DNA of 64,000 nucleotides, from positions 1-64,000 of the forward strand of contig UCBZ01000001.1 of NCBI GenBank assembly GCA_900470775.1, given 5' to 3'. This DNA is from Hyphomicrobiales bacterium. Lineage in GTDB: Bacteria > Pseudomonadota > Alphaproteobacteria > Rhizobiales > Beijerinckiaceae. Positions 17,441 through 26,358 of the stretch are shown here, one piece after another; position 1 is the stretch's first letter, and the number at the start of each line of letters is the position of its first letter. The position numbers were made by a program, and so were the translations under genes. The notes below the pieces were generated by a model. The model did no database searches and had not been told where the DNA came from. It saw only the letters and a list, made by a program, of their open reading frames with translations.

Positions 17441-18756
17441 GCCCGCTTCTCCCGGATCAGGATCTCGATGCGGCGGTTCTCGGCGGCGTTGCGGTCGACG
17501 GCGCGCGGCTTGCGGCTCGAATATCCTTCGACATGCTCGATGCGGGCCTCGTTGATGCCGCCCTGGATCAGCAAATCCTGCGCGGTATGGGCGCGCGCTG
17601 TCGAAAGCCGCCAGTTGTCGCTGCGCCCGTCGCGGAAGGGCCGGGCATCGGTGTGGCCACGGATGATGATCGCGCCCTCGCGCTGATTCAGGACGGTGGC
17701 GATGCGCTGCATCGCTTCGACCGTCTGCGGATGCGGGTCGGCCGAGCCGATGCCGAACATGCCGAAATTGGCGTTGTCGGTCAGGCTGATCAGGACGCCT
17801 TCATCGGTCTGGCGGACATCGACCTGCGGCTGGTCGCTGCGCTGGCTGGCGCCCTTTCCGCTAGCGATGGCAGCCGCGATGGCGGAGGCAACGGCGTCGT
17901 CGGCCCGGGGCTTGGCAGGGGCGGGCGGAGTGGCCGGCATGGCCGCGGCGGCACCGCTGCGCGGCGTCATCGGCGGGGAGATCGCGGGCGGCGCGGCCGG
18001 GGCAGGGATTTGGGCAGCCGCCATCTGAGTTGACGTCTGCTCCTTGCCCGACGCCATGGCTGCGGCAGTGGCAGCGGGGTTGGCGGGCGCGGTTTCAGCC
18101 AGCGGCGCCGTCATCGCGGCAGCCGTGGAGGGGACTTGAGCGACGGGTGCCACGGCTGTCGTCGCAGCCGGCGCGGGGTCGCCCGCAAAGGCCTCCTGCT
18201 TGCTCGGCTTGTCGGTCTGGGGCGTCTGGCGCCAGAAATTCGGATCGAAGGGGTCGCGCAGCGCTTCGCCGCCATTCATGCCGGGCTTGCCGGTTGCGCC
18301 CAATGTCAGGGTCGAGGCCCTGTCGGAGCCGGGCTCGGGCTTGGCGGCGGCGAGTTCGGCGAGAATCGCATAGGGGTCCTCGAAGGCGGCCTTGCCCTGG
18401 CCGGGATCCTTGAGCGCGGCGCTGGGGCGGTGGTCGGAGCCGGTCTTGGCGGCGCCGGTCTCGTTGCCGTCATGGCGGCTCGTGCTGTCGACCTCGCCGG
18501 GCTCGGCATCCTGCGGGTTGCGCACGCCCTTGCGGTCGGATGTCGTGTCCGAGAGCTTGATCGGGTTGAAATACTGGGCGACCGTCGTGCGCGTCTCGCG
18601 GTTGGTCGAGTTGACCAGCCAGAGCACGAGGAACAGCGCCATCATCGCCGTCATGAAGTCGGCATGAGCGATCTTCCAGACGCCGGTCTTGGGCTGGTCC
18701 ATCGTCTTGGCCGCGCTGCGGCGGACGATGATGATTTCGCGGCGGTCGTTGTCCAT
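17437..18756 (-). CDS. motB: Flagellar stator protein MotB
   Basis: 439 residues. A single N-terminal membrane helix WKIAHADFMTAMMALFLVLWLVN carries the proton-conducting aspartate (HADFM). A long Ala/Pro-rich periplasmic linker follows, then the OmpA-like peptidoglycan-binding domain at about 325-435 (IRGHTDARPFRDGRSDNWRLSTARA, EGYSSRKP). With MotA it forms the ion-driven stator. The ATG at 18756 fits the usual MotB start; the longer frame to 18939 was rejected. The interdomain linker, about 200 residues, is unusually long. Confidence 0.95.
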   Translation of the reverse strand: MDNDRREIIIVRRSAAKTMDQPKTGVWKIAHADFMTAMMALFLVLWLVNSTNRETRTTVAQYFNPIKLSDTTSDRKGVRNPQDAEPGEVDSTSRHDGNETGAAKTGSDHRPSAALKDPGQGKAAFEDPYAILAELAAAKPEPGSDRASTLTLGATGKPGMNGGEALRDPFDPNFWRQTPQTDKPSKQEAFAGDPAPAATTAVAPVAQVPSTAAAMTAPLAETAPANPAATAAAMASGKEQTSTQMAAAQIPAPAAPPAISPPMTPRSGAAAAMPATPPAPAKPRADDAVASAIAAAIASGKGASQRSDQPQVDVRQTDEGVLISLTDNANFGMFGIGSADPHPQTVEAMQRIATVLNQREGAIIIRGHTDARPFRDGRSDNWRLSTARAHTAQDLLIQGGINEARIEHVEGYSSRKPRAVDRNAAENRRIEILIREKRA

Positions 18757-18805
18757 GATCGCTCGTTTACGGTTTGCGGGAGGGCCGCCAAGGCAAGCTG
18801 CTGAG

Positions 18806-19474
18806 TCAGGCCGCGCGCCGGCGGCGCCGGTCGGGGCCCCGGCCTTCGAGCCTGGCGATCCAGGCCTCGATGCGGGTTTCGATGGTGGTCTCGCCGGCGA
18901 CGATGCTGACGTCGGTGTCGTGGTTTGCCGTGAACTCAACGGCGCAGCCGGCCGGGAAGACGTGGCGCAGCGTCTCGATCAGCAGGGCCGGTCCGCTGAC
19001 GCGGACCAGCGTGCCGTCCTCGCCCGCCAGAAGCGGGCGGATCTGTTCGATCAGCGCGCGGCTCGCCGTATCGTGCAGCTCGTTCTCCAGAAACGGGCGG
19101 AGCAGGCGGCCGGTGGCGTCTGAGAGGCTTTCGCCGAGTGCCTGGAAGGCTTCGGGGATCTGTGTCGCAAGCTGTGCCGCCACCTCGTCCGCCCAGCCCT
19201 GGCGGGCCTGTTCGAGGGCTGTCGCCGCCTGCTGCTGGAGCCAGGCTGCCTGCATCTCGGCCTCGGCGCGAGCCTCCGCGAGACCGGCCTTGCGGCCATT
19301 CTCGAAGATCGCATCGAGATCGGGCGGCGGCTCGCGCGGCGTCTTGGGCAGGAAGGAGGGTAGCTCGATCTCGTCGGCCTCGGCTGCTGCCGTCACCGCC
19401 TCGGCGATGTCGGCGAGATCGATGTCCTCGACGTCGAAGCTCGGGATGAAGTCTGCGGCTGGGCGATGCTTCAC
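18806..19474 (-). CDS. FliH-like flagellar export ATPase stator protein
   Basis: 222 residues, GTG start at 19474 overlapping the fliF stop (GTGA). It has the features of FliH: an acidic, Pro-rich N-terminal part, a long helix (AGLAEARAEAEMQAAWLQQQAATALEQARQGW) and a compact C-terminal alpha/beta domain (LVRVSGPALLIETLRHVFP...). FliH anchors the FliI ATPase to the C-ring. Homology is weak by eye, so the name rests largely on size, composition and position between fliF and motB. Confidence 0.65.
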   Translation of the reverse strand: MKHRPAADFIPSFDVEDIDLADIAEAVTAAAEADEIELPSFLPKTPREPPPDLDAIFENGRKAGLAEARAEAEMQAAWLQQQAATALEQARQGWADEVAAQLATQIPEAFQALGESLSDATGRLLRPFLENELHDTASRALIEQIRPLLAGEDGTLVRVSGPALLIETLRHVFPAGCAVEFTANHDTDVSIVAGETTIETRIEAWIARLEGRGPDRRRRRAA

Positions 19475-21096
19475 GCGCGCTCTCCCTCATGGATCCACTG
19501 CTTGAGGATCGCGGCAGCCTGGGCCTCGTTGAAGTCAATGAGCTGCTCCAGCTTGCGCAGCGGCGAGCGCTGCGAGGCGCTGGTCAAATCGCCGATCAGG
19601 TTCAGCCCGATTTCCGTGCCGGCGATCTGGAGCTGCGGATCGACGTCGGACACCGTGGCCTCGTCGGCGACCGTGGTGACGGCCGGCGGGGTCGGACGCT
19701 TCAGGATGGCGTTGATCGAGGGCCGCAGGCCGAACCAGATGATCAGCGCAGCGAGGCCGAGGATCGTGACCGCGTTGATCAGCGTGCCGGACTGGCGCAG
19801 CAGCGTCTCGGCGACGCCGATCGGCGCGGCGGGCTCGAGCGTGCGGCTGCCCTGCAGGAAGTCGACCGCGAGGACCTTGATGTTGTCGCCGCGCTGGCCG
19901 TTGATGCCGGCGGCCGAGGCGACGACCTGGCGGACGTCCTCCAGCCTGGCGTCGATTGCCTCCGGCGAGGGGGCGGCGCCGAGCGATTCGATCAGGCGCG
20001 GCCGGTTGATCAGCACGGCGATCGACATCTTGGCGACGGAGTAGCCGTCGCTGACGGTCTGCGTCTTCTTCGAGGAGATCTCGTAATTGGTCAGCTCCTC
20101 GCGGCGCTGCTTCTCCTCGCTCGAACGCTGGCCGCCATCGGCGCGCACTGCGCGTTCGGGGACGTTCTGCTCGACCGTGGTCGGCTCCTGCGTCGCGGCG
20201 TTCTGGGAGGTGTCGTTCTCGCGCACGACGCGGACCGAGCGCTCGACCTTCGAATCCGGGTTGAAGACGGTTTCGCTGGTTTCCTTGCGGTCGGTGTTCA
20301 GCTCGGTGGCGACGCTGATCTCGAAGTTCTCGAGGCCGAGATAGGGCGTCAGCGCCTTGCGGACATTGTCCTGGATCTCGCGATTGACGCTCTGCTGCAG
20401 GCCGGCGAGCTTGGAGGAGGCCATCTGGCCGGCTTCCCCGCCGGTGGCGAGCAGCGTGCCGTCGGTGTTGAGCACCGTGACCTTCTCGGTCGAGAGGCCC
20501 GGCACCGCCGAGGCGACGAGATGGCGGATCGCCTGGGCGACATTGCCGGCGCCGGAGGTCTCGGTGCGGACCACGACGCTGGCCGAGGCCGGCTGCTGGT
20601 CGCGACGGAAGGAGCCCTTGTCGGCCAGGACGAGATGGACGCTGGCCGCCTTGACGCCGCGCATGAGCTGGATCGTGCGGGAGAGCTCGCCCTCAAGGGC
20701 GCGAACGCGGGTGATCTCCTGCATGAAGGAGGTGAGGCCGAGAGAGCCGAGCTTGTCGAAGAGCTCATAGCCGCCGCTGGTGCTGCGCGGCAGGCCCTTT
20801 TCGGCGAGGAGCATGCGCGCCTGGCCGGCCTGGGAGGGCTTGACCAGGATCTGCGTACCCTCCGAATTCACGTCGAAGACGACGCCGGATTCCTGCAGGG
20901 CTGCGCCGATGCGGTTGACGTCCTCACGCTGAAGGCCGCTGTAGAGCACCGACATCTCGGGCCGGCTGAGATAGTAGGCGCTGACGCCGATCGCGGCGAA
21001 GACGAAGAGCCCGATGGCGGCGAGGGCCGCCAGACGCTTGTGGCCGAGTTGCTGGAGATTGAGCCAGATCTCTTCGGCGTATTGGCGACCCGGCAT
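19471..21096 (-). CDS. fliF: Flagellar MS-ring protein FliF
   Basis: 541 residues. Two membrane helices bracket the large periplasmic region: near residue 22 (RLAALAAIGLFVFAAIGVSAYYLS) and at about 440-460 (INAVTILGLAALIIWFGL). The YscJ/FliF domains are clear (SVLYSGLQREDVNRIGAALQE, LPRSTSGGYELFDKLGSLGLTSF). The C-terminus (DFNEAQAAAILKQWIHEG) binds FliG. AAGGA 6 bp before the ATG at 21096 fixes the start. It is first in the fliF-fliH-like-motBC-fliK-SLT operon. Confidence 0.97.
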   Translation of the reverse strand: MPGRQYAEEIWLNLQQLGHKRLAALAAIGLFVFAAIGVSAYYLSRPEMSVLYSGLQREDVNRIGAALQESGVVFDVNSEGTQILVKPSQAGQARMLLAEKGLPRSTSGGYELFDKLGSLGLTSFMQEITRVRALEGELSRTIQLMRGVKAASVHLVLADKGSFRRDQQPASASVVVRTETSGAGNVAQAIRHLVASAVPGLSTEKVTVLNTDGTLLATGGEAGQMASSKLAGLQQSVNREIQDNVRKALTPYLGLENFEISVATELNTDRKETSETVFNPDSKVERSVRVVRENDTSQNAATQEPTTVEQNVPERAVRADGGQRSSEEKQRREELTNYEISSKKTQTVSDGYSVAKMSIAVLINRPRLIESLGAAPSPEAIDARLEDVRQVVASAAGINGQRGDNIKVLAVDFLQGSRTLEPAAPIGVAETLLRQSGTLINAVTILGLAALIIWFGLRPSINAILKRPTPPAVTTVADEATVSDVDPQLQIAGTEIGLNLIGDLTSASQRSPLRKLEQLIDFNEAQAAAILKQWIHEGERA

Positions 21097-21233
21097 CGTC
21101 GTTCCTTCGAGCATTGAACGTTATGACGGGAGTGTGCTTGCCGAGCCTTGCGTGAGCATTGCGGGGTGCGACCACGCGAGGCGACGATCTTTCGCTGAGG
21201 CTATGCGGCCGACGGAGATCCCGCCGGAATGCG

Positions 21234-21263
21234 AAAAGGCCACGCTCCGTGAGGAGCGTGGCC
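21234..21263 (-). terminator. Rho-independent terminator of the flagellin gene
   Basis: Perfect 11-bp stem GGCCACGCTCC/GGAGCGTGGCC with a 4-nt loop, followed on the minus strand by TTTT at 21237-21234, 30 bp past the flagellin stop. A textbook terminator fitting a strongly expressed monocistronic gene. Confidence 0.88.
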
Positions 21264-21292
21264 CAGTCTTGTGTTGCCGTGTGCCGTTCGCG

Positions 21293-22546
21293 TCAGCCGC
21301 GGAAGAGCGACAGGATGCTCTGGCTGCCGGAGTTGGCGATCGACAGCGCCTGGATGCCGAGCTGCTGCTGCGTCTGCAGAGCCTGGAGGCGGGTCGATTC
21401 GGCGTTCATGTCCGCGTCGACGAGCTGGCCGACACCGCGATCGAGCGAGTCCTTCAGCGCCTTGACGAAGTCCTGCTGCAGGCCGATGCGGTTCTTGATG
21501 GCGCCGAGGTTGGTGGCGGCATCGGTGATCGTGCTCAGCGCATCGTCCACGCCCGAGATGTAGGTTTCGAGCTTGGAGAGGTCGGCGGCGTTGTCCGTCA
21601 GGGCGCTGATGTCGATATCGGCGACGCTGAAGGTTTCCCAGGCCGTTCCGTTGTAGGCATCGTAGGACTTGTCCAGGATGCCCTTGCCGCTTTCCGTGGC
21701 CGGAGCCGTGGCAAGCGCCGCAGGACCGGTCAGGCCGCTGTTCAGCGTGATGGTGACGCCGGCCGGCGCACCGTTCTCCTGGGCGCGGTTGGCGAAGACC
21801 AGCTGGCTGGTGGCGGCGTCGACGGCGACGGTCAGACCGTCGATGCCGAGCTTCATGATGTCCTTGGCGATGCTCGCCAGGGTCGAGTCGGTGGTCGTCG
21901 CAACGTTCACCGTAGCGCCGGTGCCGACCTGGACGGTGATGTTGCCGGCAGCCGCCACGAAGGTGCCGGTGCTGGCGCCGGTGACCACGTTGGTCGCAGG
22001 CGTTGCGTCGGCCTTCTGGTCATAGAGCTTGATCGCCTCGAGATCGACGGTGACCGTGTCGATCTGGACGACGCCGCCGGCCCGCGAGAAGGACGAGACG
22101 ACCGACTTCGTCGAGTTGTAGCTCGTCGAGTTGGAGTCGACCGAGATCCAGTTCTCGCCGTTGAACACGGCGGAGTCACCGGTGTTCTTGAGCTGCTTCT
22201 GGAGTTCGCCGATTTCGCTCTGGATCTTGTCGCGATCGACGCCGGGGGTACGGGCGGCGACGAGCTTGGCCTTGATCTCGGAGACGACTTCGACCGTGCC
22301 GTTCAGGCCGGTATACATCGTGTCGATCGTCGCGGCGCCGAGGCCGAGAGCGTCCTGAACCGCGCCGAGAGCCTTGTTGTCCGAGCGCATCGTGGTGGCG
22401 ATGGACCAGTACGCGGCGTTGTCGGAAGCGGTCGAGACGCGCTGGCCGGTGGCGATACGGTTCTGCGACATCGCGAGGTTCTTGTTGGTCTGCGTCAGCG
22501 TCTGCAGCGCAGTCATAGCGGAGGTGTTGGTGAGCAGGCTGGTCAT
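21293..22546 (-). CDS. Flagellin
   Basis: 417 residues from the ATG at 22546 (GAGGA 9 bp upstream). The N-terminal D0/D1 helices are canonical (MTSLLTNTSAMTALQTLTQTNKNLAMSQNRIATGQRV), and the C-terminal D1/D0 helix pair ends SGSQSILSLFRG. The centre (about 150-300) is Thr/Val/Ala-rich and variable, as in the filament surface. It is the only flagellin seen here; rhizobia often have several. It has its own strong terminator at 21234 and is probably translationally controlled by FlaF/FlbT. Confidence 0.96.
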   Translation of the reverse strand: MTSLLTNTSAMTALQTLTQTNKNLAMSQNRIATGQRVSTASDNAAYWSIATTMRSDNKALGAVQDALGLGAATIDTMYTGLNGTVEVVSEIKAKLVAARTPGVDRDKIQSEIGELQKQLKNTGDSAVFNGENWISVDSNSTSYNSTKSVVSSFSRAGGVVQIDTVTVDLEAIKLYDQKADATPATNVVTGASTGTFVAAAGNITVQVGTGATVNVATTTDSTLASIAKDIMKLGIDGLTVAVDAATSQLVFANRAQENGAPAGVTITLNSGLTGPAALATAPATESGKGILDKSYDAYNGTAWETFSVADIDISALTDNAADLSKLETYISGVDDALSTITDAATNLGAIKNRIGLQQDFVKALKDSLDRGVGQLVDADMNAESTRLQALQTQQQLGIQALSIANSGSQSILSLFRG

Positions 22547-22770
22547 GGTGATGTTCCTCAATCTGAAGGGATTGTTGGGGAACATTCCGGGCTTTAACCG
22601 GGATGGCAGGGCGGCTTCATGCCTTTGACCGTGTGGGACGCACCCATCGGATCGGTCAACCTTCCATGCATTTGGGTGTAGCTGGCGTAGCTTGCGCGAG
22701 GCTGACCCGATCGGCCCGGGCTCTCAAGCCGATTTCGATCCCGGTGCTCGTGGAACGTCCACGGGAATGC

Positions 22771-22814
22771 GTGTCAAGCGACACTTGACACGCGACACTT
22801 GGTCAGACTATCTG
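22771..22814 (+). promoter_or_regulatory. Candidate higBA promoter and operator
   Basis: A -35-like TTGACA at 22785 is followed after 18 bp by a weak -10 TATCTG at 22809-22814. The dyad GTGTCAAG-N5-CTTGACAC (22771-22791) covers the -35, and the direct repeat GCGACACTTG occurs at 22778 and 22792. Such a dyad at the promoter is what HigA-type antitoxins bind for autoregulation. The predicted start point is close to the toxin GTG at 22821. Confidence 0.5.
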
Positions 22815-22820
22815 TTCTTC

Positions 22821-23108
22821 GTGGACATCGAGAGCATCAGGCACAAGGCCCTGCGGAACTTTGCCGAGACCGGCAAGGCCAAGGGTCTACCCGGCAATCT
22901 CATCGGGCGGCTTCGGAACATGCTGGCCTATCTCGCCGCCATCGAAACCATGGAAGAGCTGAAAGCGCCGCCCAACTACGGAGCCCATGAATTGACGGGT
23001 GATCGGTCAGGCGAATGGTCGCTCACGGTGACGAAGAACTGGCGAATGACGTTTCGCATCAATGCCGCCTTCGCAATCGAGGATATGGACCTGGAGGACT
23101 ACCACTGA
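22821..23108 (+). CDS. HigB/RelE-type toxin
   Basis: 95 residues from the GTG at 22821; the longer frame to 22692 is less likely. The sequence IESIRHKALRNFAETGK opens like HigB/RelE toxins, and GEWSLTVTKNWRMTFRINAAF is the C-terminal strand region holding the catalytic Arg/Lys of ribosome-dependent mRNA endonucleases. The antitoxin gene overlaps it by one base (TGATG). No ribosome site is visible before the GTG, which sits near the predicted transcription start. Confidence 0.85.
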   Translation: MDIESIRHKALRNFAETGKAKGLPGNLIGRLRNMLAYLAAIETMEELKAPPNYGAHELTGDRSGEWSLTVTKNWRMTFRINAAFAIEDMDLEDYH

Positions 23109-23410
23109 TGGCCATCAAGCTGCATGAGAGCTTCGCCGTCCATCCCGGCGAGTGGCTGAAGGCCGAGTTCGTCGAGGCCTATGGATTGAACGTCACCGTC
23201 GCGGCCCAGAAGCTCGGGGTGACCCGTCAGGCCATGAGCAATCTGCTGAACGGCAAGGCCGGCCTGTCGGCCGAGATGGCGATCCGGTTCGAGAAGGCCT
23301 TTGGCGTGCGCGCCGACACCCTGCTGCGGATGCAGACGGCTCATGATCTCGCGCGGGTGCGGGCTCATGAGAAGGACATCAAGGTCGAGCGCCTCGAGTT
23401 CGCGGCCTAG
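23108..23410 (+). CDS. HigA-type antitoxin, XRE-family regulator
   Basis: 100 residues. IHPGEWLKAEF-like opening (HPGEWLKAEFVEAYGL), then the helix-turn-helix NVTVAAQKLGVTRQAMSNLL, match VapI/HigA antitoxins. Its role is to bind and neutralise the toxin and repress the pair through the dyad upstream. It follows the toxin with an overlapping stop/start, the gene order of host-inhibition (hig) modules. It ends 14 bp from the convergent flhB stop. Confidence 0.88.
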   Translation: MAIKLHESFAVHPGEWLKAEFVEAYGLNVTVAAQKLGVTRQAMSNLLNGKAGLSAEMAIRFEKAFGVRADTLLRMQTAHDLARVRAHEKDIKVERLEFAA

Positions 23411-23424
23411 GGCGGCGCGGATCG

Positions 23425-24492
23425 TCAGGCGACCTTCTTCGCGTAGACCAGGCAGAGCAGCTCGGCGACGACCTTGTAGAATTCCGCGGGGATCATCTGG
23501 TCGAGCTGGACGGCGGCATGGAGCGAGCGTGCCAGCACACGGTCCTCGATCACCGGAATGTCGTTGGCCTCGGCGATCTCGCGGATCTTGAGCGCGATCA
23601 GGTCGGTGCCCTTGGCGAGGACGAGCGGCGCGCCGCCCTCCTCCTGCACATAGCGCAGCGCCACGGCATAATGGGTCGGGTTGGCGATGATGACGGTGGC
23701 GCGCGGCACAGCGGCCATCATGCGGTTGCGGGCCCGGTCGCGCGCCAGCGAGAGCCGGCGCGACTTCAGGATCGGGTCGCCCTCGGCCTGCTTGTGCTCG
23801 TCCTTGACCTCCTGCTTGGTCATGCGCAGCGAGTGGCGCCAGAAGCGCTGCGTCCAGACGAGGTCGATCGCGACGATGACGATCGTCGCCACGCAGGTCG
23901 CCGAAAGCAGGCGGATCGCGATCGTCAGGATCAGTTCGGGTATCGCGCTGGGGTCCCTCAGCATGGCCGTCACCACCGTGTTCTTGTCCGATTTGAGGAT
24001 GAGCCAGACGGTCACCGTGATGGCGGCGAACTTGGCCAGCGACTTGCCGAATTCAACGAAACCCTGGCGACCGAAAATCCGTGTGAAGCCCTTGGACGGC
24101 GAGAGCCGCGACCATTGCGGCGTGATCCGCTCGAGCGCGAGCTGGGGTGGATGCTGCAGGAAGGTCGCGCTCAGCCCGAAGATCAGGAATAGCGCCAGGA
24201 GCGGCCAGAGGAACATGCTGGCCTGCATCGCGGCATGGACCAGCAGCGTCGTGGTGTTGGCGCTCGTCGAGATGTCGAACCCACCGGGGTCGCTGAGAAA
24301 GTTCGACAGGAAGCGCGTGGCTTCGCCGGCGCCGGCGCGGATCAGGAAGACGCTCCCGATCAGCGTGGCGGCGATGCTGGCGAAGATCGGCGCCTCCTTG
24401 GACGAGGGCGTGTTGCCGCGCTCGACCGCATCGCGAACCTTCTTTTCGGAGGGTTCCTCGGTTTTGCTTTCGTGGTCCTCCTGATCGGACAA
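23425..24492 (-). CDS. flhB: Flagellar export gate protein FlhB
   Basis: 355 residues, probably from a TTG at 24492 (a stop lies three codons upstream and no ATG follows in the conserved start). Four membrane helices occupy residues 30-215. The cytosolic autocleavage motif NPTH lies in IIANPTHYAVALRY, where FlhB cuts itself to switch export substrate with FliK. It is last in the motA-fliM-fliN-fliG-flhB operon. It is separated from the fliG stop by 32 bp. Confidence 0.96.
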   Translation of the reverse strand: MSDQEDHESKTEEPSEKKVRDAVERGNTPSSKEAPIFASIAATLIGSVFLIRAGAGEATRFLSNFLSDPGGFDISTSANTTTLLVHAAMQASMFLWPLLALFLIFGLSATFLQHPPQLALERITPQWSRLSPSKGFTRIFGRQGFVEFGKSLAKFAAITVTVWLILKSDKNTVVTAMLRDPSAIPELILTIAIRLLSATCVATIVIVAIDLVWTQRFWRHSLRMTKQEVKDEHKQAEGDPILKSRRLSLARDRARNRMMAAVPRATVIIANPTHYAVALRYVQEEGGAPLVLAKGTDLIALKIREIAEANDIPVIEDRVLARSLHAAVQLDQMIPAEFYKVVAELLCLVYAKKVA

Positions 24493-24524
24493 GGCTCGTC
24501 ACCCGTTTGCTGGAGAGAGGATGC

Positions 24525-25586
24525 TCACTGGAAGTAAGCACCTTCCTCGCGCTCGGGATTGAGCTCGATCTCGCCGCGGCTCGCCATTTCGAGCGCGACG
24601 TCGGTGATCGCGCGGCGGGCATCGACGACCTCGCGCTGGAGCGCCGGCTCGCCGTTCTCGAGATCCTGCTGAACGATGCGCCGCGCGCGGGCGGCGAGCG
24701 AGGACAGGATCTGGTCCCTGAACACGGCTTCCGTGCCCTTGAGCGCCAGCACCAGGCGGTCTGTCGGCACCTGGTCGAAGATCGCCATGCGGGCGCGGGC
24801 CGAGAGCTTGACGATGTCCTCGAAGGTGAAGAGCAGGCCCTTCAGCATCTCCGCCGATTCCGGCCGGACGCGCTGCAGGCTGCCCAGGGCCTCCTCCATG
24901 TCGTGGCTGTCCATCTTGTTGAGGATGTCGGCCATGCGGGCATGGGTGTCGGCGCCCTTGTTGCGCGAGAGGTTGAGGGTGAAGCCCTCATAGAGCGCCT
25001 TCTCGACGATTCCGGCGGGCTGTTCGGCCACCGGCTTGAGGTTGAGCATGCGGCGCATCAGCTCGTGGCGGCGGTCCGCCGGCCATTGCGTCATGACGCG
25101 CGAGGCGCAGGACGGCTTGAGCTTGGAGAGTACGAAGGCGGCCGTCTGGGGATGCTCCTTGGCGAGGTAGCCGGCGAGCGCGCTTTCGGGCATCTGAGAG
25201 ATGCGGTCCCAGATCGAGCGGTTGGCGGCCTCGGCCGTCTCGCCGATGATCTCGGTGATCTCCTCGGGCGGGAGCACGCCGGTGAGCAGCTTCTGGACCT
25301 CGCTCGGCGAGCCGACCAGGTTCATGCCGCGGGAGAAATGATCGCTGAACTCGTCGACGAGATCGGCGATATCGTCGGCGGCGACCGGGCCGAGTTCGGT
25401 GGCGCGGCGCATCAGCGCGCGGACTTCCGCCGTGTCGAGATGCTTCAGCATGCGGCCGGCGAGCGGCTTGCCCATCGCCAGCACCAGCACGGCGGCCTTG
25501 CCGGCGCCGCCGAGCGGCAGCGGCCGTCCCGTCGCGGTGCTTGCGGTCACAGGGCTGCCCCGGTTGTCTTTCGCGGTCACCGTCAT
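24525..25586 (-). CDS. fliG: Flagellar motor switch protein FliG
   Basis: 353 residues. The three FliG domains are seen: N-terminal (GGAGKAAVLVLAMGKPLAGRMLKHL), middle with AKEHPQTAAFVLSKL (EHPQ motif contacting FliM) and C-terminal torque helix with charged residues (QDLENGEPALQREVVDARRAI). It couples the stator to the C-ring. Confidence 0.96.
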   Translation of the reverse strand: MTVTAKDNRGSPVTASTATGRPLPLGGAGKAAVLVLAMGKPLAGRMLKHLDTAEVRALMRRATELGPVAADDIADLVDEFSDHFSRGMNLVGSPSEVQKLLTGVLPPEEITEIIGETAEAANRSIWDRISQMPESALAGYLAKEHPQTAAFVLSKLKPSCASRVMTQWPADRRHELMRRMLNLKPVAEQPAGIVEKALYEGFTLNLSRNKGADTHARMADILNKMDSHDMEEALGSLQRVRPESAEMLKGLLFTFEDIVKLSARARMAIFDQVPTDRLVLALKGTEAVFRDQILSSLAARARRIVQQDLENGEPALQREVVDARRAITDVALEMASRGEIELNPEREEGAYFQ

Positions 25587-25599
25587 CGACTGCTGCGCC

Positions 25600-26001
25600 T
25601 CACTCTTCGAACTTGGCCTGGACGCCGACGATCTCGGTCAGCGACACGCCGAAACGGCTGTTGTCGTCCTCGACGATCACGACCTCGCCGCGCGCGACGA
25701 TGCGCCCGTTGACGACCACGTCGACGGGCTCTCCGACGCGGTGGTCAAGCGGTACGACGGCGCCGCGGCGCAGCTTCATCAGATTGGCGACCTGCATGGT
25801 CGCGCTGCCGAGCACGACCTGGATCGTGACGGGGATGCGCAGCACGGCGTCGAGATTGAGCGGGTCGTTGGCTGTGGCGGGCGCCGCGCTGTCCTCTTCC
25901 GGCTGGGCGTCGCCGCCTTCGGTCTCGATGAGGGCGACATCGGTCGGCTCTTCGGAGAGAGCGAGGTCGGACAGCTTCACGGGCTTGGTCGGCTTCTTCA
26001 T
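25600..26001 (-). CDS. fliN: Flagellar motor switch protein FliN
   Basis: 133 residues. The SpoA fold is at 55-130 (LRIPVTIQVVLGSATMQVANLMKLRRGAVVPLD, then GEPVDVVVNGRIVARGEVVIV), forming the base of the C-ring with FliM. The N-terminal 50 residues are acidic and Ala-rich. AGGAG precedes the ATG at 26001. Confidence 0.95.
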   Translation of the reverse strand: MKKPTKPVKLSDLALSEEPTDVALIETEGGDAQPEEDSAAPATANDPLNLDAVLRIPVTIQVVLGSATMQVANLMKLRRGAVVPLDHRVGEPVDVVVNGRIVARGEVVIVEDDNSRFGVSLTEIVGVQAKFEE

Positions 26002-26040
26002 GGTGGTCTCCTGGAGAGAATTCTGGGGCTGAGGAGGGCC

Positions 26041-26358
26041 TCAGGCCGCGTTGACGTTGCGGCCTGCCCGCGTCCGCGGCGCGTCCATGCTGGCGCAGAT
26101 GACCTTGATGTCGCCGACCAGGCGGCGGCCGGCATCGATGCGTAGGCCAAGTTCTTCGACCACGTCGCGGCCGCTGGCCTGGAGATCGCGCACGGTCGTC
26201 TGGATCGCGGCGAGCGCGGCCTCGGTCTTGCCGAAGACCTGCTGGAACTCGGCGTGGTAGGCACGCATGCGCTTCAGTTCGGTGCGCATCCGCAGGACCT
26301 GGAGGCTGGTCAGCAGCAGCGCGGCGAAGAGAACGGTTTCACCGAGATAGAAGATCAT
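26041..26358 (-). CDS. Small membrane protein between fliM and fliN (possibly DUF6468)
   Basis: 105 residues, one N-terminal membrane helix (IFYLGETVLFAALLLTSLQVL) then a helical cytosolic/periplasmic stretch with ALAAIQTTVRDLQASGRDVVEELGLRI, coiled-coil-like. The ATG at 26358 has AGGAG 7 bp upstream and overlaps the fliM 3' end by 20 bp. Alphaproteobacterial flagellar loci carry a DUF6468 protein of this size and topology, and that is my best guess. Its place amid C-ring genes suggests a motor-associated role, not demonstrated. Confidence 0.75.
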   Translation of the reverse strand: MIFYLGETVLFAALLLTSLQVLRMRTELKRMRAYHAEFQQVFGKTEAALAAIQTTVRDLQASGRDVVEELGLRIDAGRRLVGDIKVICASMDAPRTRAGRNVNAA

